From contig MNCI01030767.1 of NCBI GenBank assembly GCA_015680685.1, forward strand, positions 27,663 to 91,662: 64,000 nucleotides of DNA, read 5' to 3'. The notes under the pieces were generated by a model, which saw nothing but the letters and a program-made list of their open reading frames with translations, was not told where the DNA came from and searched no databases. Positions within the stretch are counted from its first letter, which is position 1; each line of letters starts with the position of its first letter. The translations under genes were made by a program, and so were the position numbers. Positions 60,898 through 64,000 of the stretch are shown here, piece after piece. This DNA is from Gnetum montanum. Lineage: Eukaryota; Streptophyta; Gnetopsida; Gnetales; Gnetaceae.

Positions 60898-61191
60898 TAT
60901 AACATCTTATCTAAACAAGCTAAAACCTATTTGGATGAAATTGGGATATTATGAATTATTTTAATATAGCATGATCTTGTCTCCCATAATCTCAATTTTC
61001 CTCTACAAATATTTTGATAGTTCTATAATTTAAAACTCTAAAATTTTCTCTTGAATGGCTATGATGGTTTTACAGATCTAGGATGATAGCTTTTTCTTAA
61101 TTTGTTTGTGCATCTCCAAAGTGTTTAATACATTTATTAGCACTTGTCCTTGACTTTTAACCTTTATTTACTTTCTTAGTTAATCCCATCA
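60898..61191 (-). other. Leader and ORF start of element X resumed after A3
   Basis: Joins to 26668 when A3 is removed. Minus-strand reading has a coding-like run (GRQDHAILK, ISQFHPNRF) leading into the ORF at 26668. Between it and the LTR are about 190 AT-rich bases. No primer site matching a tRNA I can name. Confidence 0.4.
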
Positions 61192-62783
61192 TGTCAATTT
61201 TAAATTCATCTTACATCTTAAGCTTGATTTTGATAATAATATAACATGTTATGGAATGAGCTAGATAAGCTTAAATAGCTATTATTGATAAGATAGAACC
61301 AGAATTTGGTTCTAAGTATCTATTCCTATATGTAAGGTGAATGTGTAAGAGATCACTTTTAAGATCAAATTTAGTTTTAAATTAGGATTCTTTTAAGTAG
61401 GCTGACATGTAACATGTACAACAAGCTTATAGAACCAAAGTTTGGTTCTAAATCGCACTTCTTTTTCACTAGCTAACATGTGCCATGAGCTTATAGAACC
61501 AAATTTTAGTTCTATAAGCTAACATGGAATACAAATCTTTCATTTAGTCAAGGTAGTCTCAATTCCACTTTTAACTTTCTTCAATATATTAACTTCATTA
61601 TTAACATGGAGAATACACTAGGTAGAACCAAATTTTGATTCTATTCAATAGTTTTAAATGGTATATTGCAAAAGAAGCTGATGTGGCTATTTTATTTTTT
61701 ATGTTTTGATTAACTCAATCCTTTGATCATTTGACAGTTTCACTAGACTCCATTCACAAGGCTTTTAATGAAAAGAGCTTTGTATAATCAAATTGTAAAT
61801 TTTAAGATCTCTTTCTTTTGTTTTTTTGTTTAAAACCTAATTTTGATTCTAAGGGATGATTCCTTGCTTAGGGTTGATGTGTCATAGGTCTTCAATAGAG
61901 CTAAGTTTTGGTTTGAATTATTATCCCTAAATTTTTCATTTTTTTAAGTTAATATAGAATATGAAAGTGCTTTAGAGCTAATGCCTTCCCTAAATGCCAT
62001 CTTTTTATAACTGTGCTTTAACTATTGTGGGCCTCAACATTGTGGAAATTTTTTTTATAGTGTCATCCTTGTAGAACTAATTTTTGATCCTACAAAACAC
62101 TCCCCTTCTTAGCTTCTGTAACATAGAAAGACTTTTTTAGAAATGAAGTCCCTTTTTACAAGCTTTTCTCCTTTTAAAATTACACTAGCTATTATGGACC
62201 CCAGCTCAAGAGGCTTTGTAGAATTGACCTTCATAAAACCAAATTTTGGTTCTATAAATTGGTTCTAATGGATTTCCCTTATAATTGACATGGCTTATGA
62301 AGCATTTAAAATTTAATTCTCTTTTAAATAAAAAGATACTTTTTTGATATGGTGCTTTTAGTTGTTATGGATCTCAATCCAAGTGGTAAAGAGCTTCATA
62401 AAATAGGCTTTGTAAAATCAAATTTTGGCCATGCAAATTTACTCTAATATCTTACTTATTAAATAAATGGCACTCCTCTTTATAGCTTATGTGGAATAGG
62501 CTAAAGTTTGGTTCTAATCATGCACATATATCAAAAGTGAAGTTTATCTTATATAGTTGAGCCTTGTTGGTAGGTTGACATGGCAGTAGAGACATTTTAA
62601 AATGGATATTAGATCTAGAGGTGATCTTGATGTGTGATATCCCTACTTGATACAATTTAAAAAATATTTTTCTTTAGCACTCCTTTATACTTTTTTAAAA
62701 TCTCTAAATGACCTTGATTTTCTTAAAACTAATGATGATGAAAATGAGATCTATTGTTGTATTCTGATTCTATGTAGCTTTCT
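61192..62783 (-). repeat. Right LTR-like repeat of element X (5' LTR side)
   Basis: Starts TGTCAATTTT. Bases to about 62090 align with 60-885. Bases 62090-62640 have no partner in the left copy but carry the same ACCAAATTTTGGTTCTA dyad, which recurs at least six times here. Bases after 62671 run into the inverted repeat described separately. Confidence 0.55.
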
Positions 62784-63037
62784 NAAATAATGGTTTAGCA
62801 AAATAAGGATATGTTGGATAAACTAGTCCTAGTTAAGTGCTAATTAAAGTAGCTTCACTCAAAACTAAAGGTTGCTTTAATAGGTCTTCCTTAGACATCA
62901 TCAATGGAAAGTATGTTTTAAGTAAGAAAGCTACATAGAATTAGAATACAACAATAGATCTCATTTTCATCATCATTAGTTTTAAGAAAACCAAGGTCAT
63001 TTAGAGATTTTAAAAAAGTATAAAGGAGTGCTAAAGA
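62671..63037. repeat. 113-bp inverted repeat with single Ns (probable assembly artefact)
   Basis: Arms 62671-62783 and 62925-63037 are reverse complements with two mismatches by eye, far closer than anything else in this decayed region. Single Ns sit at 62784, just after arm 1, and at 63038, just after arm 2. The 140-bp loop matches 1880-1970 only on the opposite strand. All of this fits a short contig (62785-63037) joined backwards through a 113-bp overlap. Confidence 0.7.
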
Positions 63038-63038
63038 N

Positions 63039-63936
63039 GTCTTAATCTCTTCTTTTATCCCTATCAGGAATCTTATATTGATCCCTTTGTGGAGTTTTGT
63101 CTCCATATCTACATTCATCTTCATGAGAATCTTTCAATAAGGATGATAAAGATAATGAAAGGATTGGAGATTGGTGCCAACTTCCTCTTCTTTTATGGTT
63201 TCTTGAATTTTCATTTTTGGATTTTCTAGAGGTTCTAAGCCTTTAGTTCATCTTTGCTCTAGGATCTCTCCCATACCTTCCAAGAGTTTCTACTAAGGTT
63301 GAACACAACCTCTATTGCATAAGATCTTCATTGTATAAAATAGGTGGTCAAGAAGTAGATTGATGATGATGATACTTTTATGATTTATATTCTATATCTT
63401 CTCTTTCTATTGGTAATATCACATGGGACATGCGTTTATAATTCTCTTACCCATACTTAGCTTCTATAATGGTATCTCTTCTAGCTTAGGCTTCAATCAA
63501 CTCATAAGATCTAGCCATGCTCTTTATGAATTGATAACCTTCATGTGCTTGACCAAGACCAAATCTTGGTAGTGTAATGTTGAGCATCAATGAGGCTAAT
63601 CATTCTAGTGGTAATACGATGTTACCTTGTAAATTCTTCCATTGGATTTATTCATCCTGATTAAAAATAGACATAAAATTTGGATAATATGAATCATTAT
63701 GAGCATAAGAAATTCTTGTTTATATTGGCCCATTCTAGTTTTCCTTCTTATAGATCCTATCATTACTCTTATTAATATCACTTGTAGATGGAGAATTCAC
63801 TTTGTGTGTCAAAGTCATGTGTAATCAGTTAATATCTAAGTATCTATTTGAAAATATTATATCTTTTAAAAGATAGATCATGAATCACTAATAAAATAAA
63901 CTTAGATAATATCAACTACTAAAATATTAACATTAT
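63039..63936 (-). pseudogene. Gag N-terminal part of an outer family-A element
   Basis: Minus-strand frame: a QWKNLQGNIVLPLE block at about 63650-63600 matches the QWRD...GNIVLPL block of A1 and A2 gag. A Arg/Asp-rich part (YGDKTPQRDQ, about 63100) follows. It is cut at 63038. The gag lies just downstream of a primer site and LTR start, as in A3. Confidence 0.6.
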
Positions 63937-63953
63937 TTTCAATAATGACATTA
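63937..63953 (-). other. Primer binding site of the outer family-A element
   Basis: The plus strand reads AATAATGACATTA followed by ATGATGAG, aligned base for base with the A3 junction AATAATGATGCCA-ATGATGAG. The site is more decayed but in the same place. Confidence 0.5.
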
Positions 63954-63954
63954 A

Positions 63955-64000
63955 TGATGAGAAATGAGAGTTCCCAATGCCAAAATATACAAGTCATACA
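63955..64000 (-). repeat. Start of the 5' LTR of the outer family-A element (runs off the window)
   Basis: TGATGAGAAATGAG followed by CAAAATATACAAGTCATAC, similar to the first 50 bases of the A LTRs (TGATGAGTAGTGAG...CATACGAATCAC). Confidence 0.5.

Larger units (their letters stand above)
53..62924 (-). mobile_element. Element X: outer, decayed Ty3/gypsy LTR retrotransposon, interrupted twice
   Basis: Read on the minus strand, the parts are: right LTR-like repeat (61192-62924), short leader, ORF before gag (about 61000-60898, then 26668-24160), gag (24150-22651), RT/RNase H/integrase (8060-5380), 3' region, left LTR-like repeat (53 to about 2000). Two later insertions, 8060-22650 and 26674-60892, split it. 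Direct evidence is the shared 820-bp repeat at both ends in the same orientation and the gag and pol parts lying in the right order and strand on both sides of the inserts. No X protease was found, and neither primer site nor target duplication is clear. That all fragments belong to one element is inference. Confidence 0.55.

Overview
This window reads as intergenic heterochromatin from a large, repeat-rich plant genome. It is AT-rich and CpG-poor, with no long open frame. What coding signal remains is the decayed gag and pol of plant-type Ty3/gypsy LTR retrotransposons: a tRNA-Asp-type primer site in one family, and a Tat-type second RNase H in another. I see no intact host gene, rRNA, tRNA or CRISPR array. 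A seed plant is safe; the species cannot be told from the sequence.

The layout is a nest of insertions, recovered from broken and resumed homology and, for three of them, from 5-bp target duplications. The oldest layer is element X on the minus strand. It has LTR-like direct repeats at about 53-2000 and 61192-62924, a degenerate ORF before gag (about 61.0 kb, continuing at 26.7-24.2 kb), gag at 22.65-24.15 kb, and RT, RNase H and integrase at 8.06-5.38 kb. X seems to lie in a still older family-A element, whose gag and primer site survive at 63.04-63.95 kb.

X is interrupted twice. (i) 8060-22650 holds two family-A copies, head to tail on the minus strand, sharing one LTR (11265-12157). Copy A1 keeps only gag and protease. 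Copy A2 keeps gag to the 3' ORF but has lost its integrase core. (ii) 26674-60892 is copy A3 (LTR, 3' ORF, integrase, RNase H, RT, protease, gag, primer site, LTR) with target duplication CCTTA. The 5' LTR of A3 is split at its TATA box by element T (39637-60764, plus strand), about 19.7 kb long without its own insert, with 1.72-kb LTRs and duplication CACAC/CACAT. The right LTR of T is in turn split by element C (57878-59287; TGTTGG...CCAACA; duplication CATAG). C is CpG-rich, hence youngest, and contains a 750-bp assembly gap.

T is a Tat-lineage element: gag-protease at 42.0-45.6 kb; RT, RNase H, a second RNase H and integrase at 51.9-55.4 kb; a 30-bp tandem repeat 3' of pol. Between protease and RT it carries, on the opposite strand, a seven-exon gene (49578-46259) with six short GT-AG introns of 83-128 nt, flanked by the same 30-bp repeat. 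This is the most unusual item here. I do not recognise its protein.

Nearly all in-frame stops are TAG/TAA where relatives have Gln or Trp, the mark of long-term cytosine-methylation decay. Near 62.7-63.04 kb a 113-bp near-perfect inverted repeat next to single Ns points to an assembly error.
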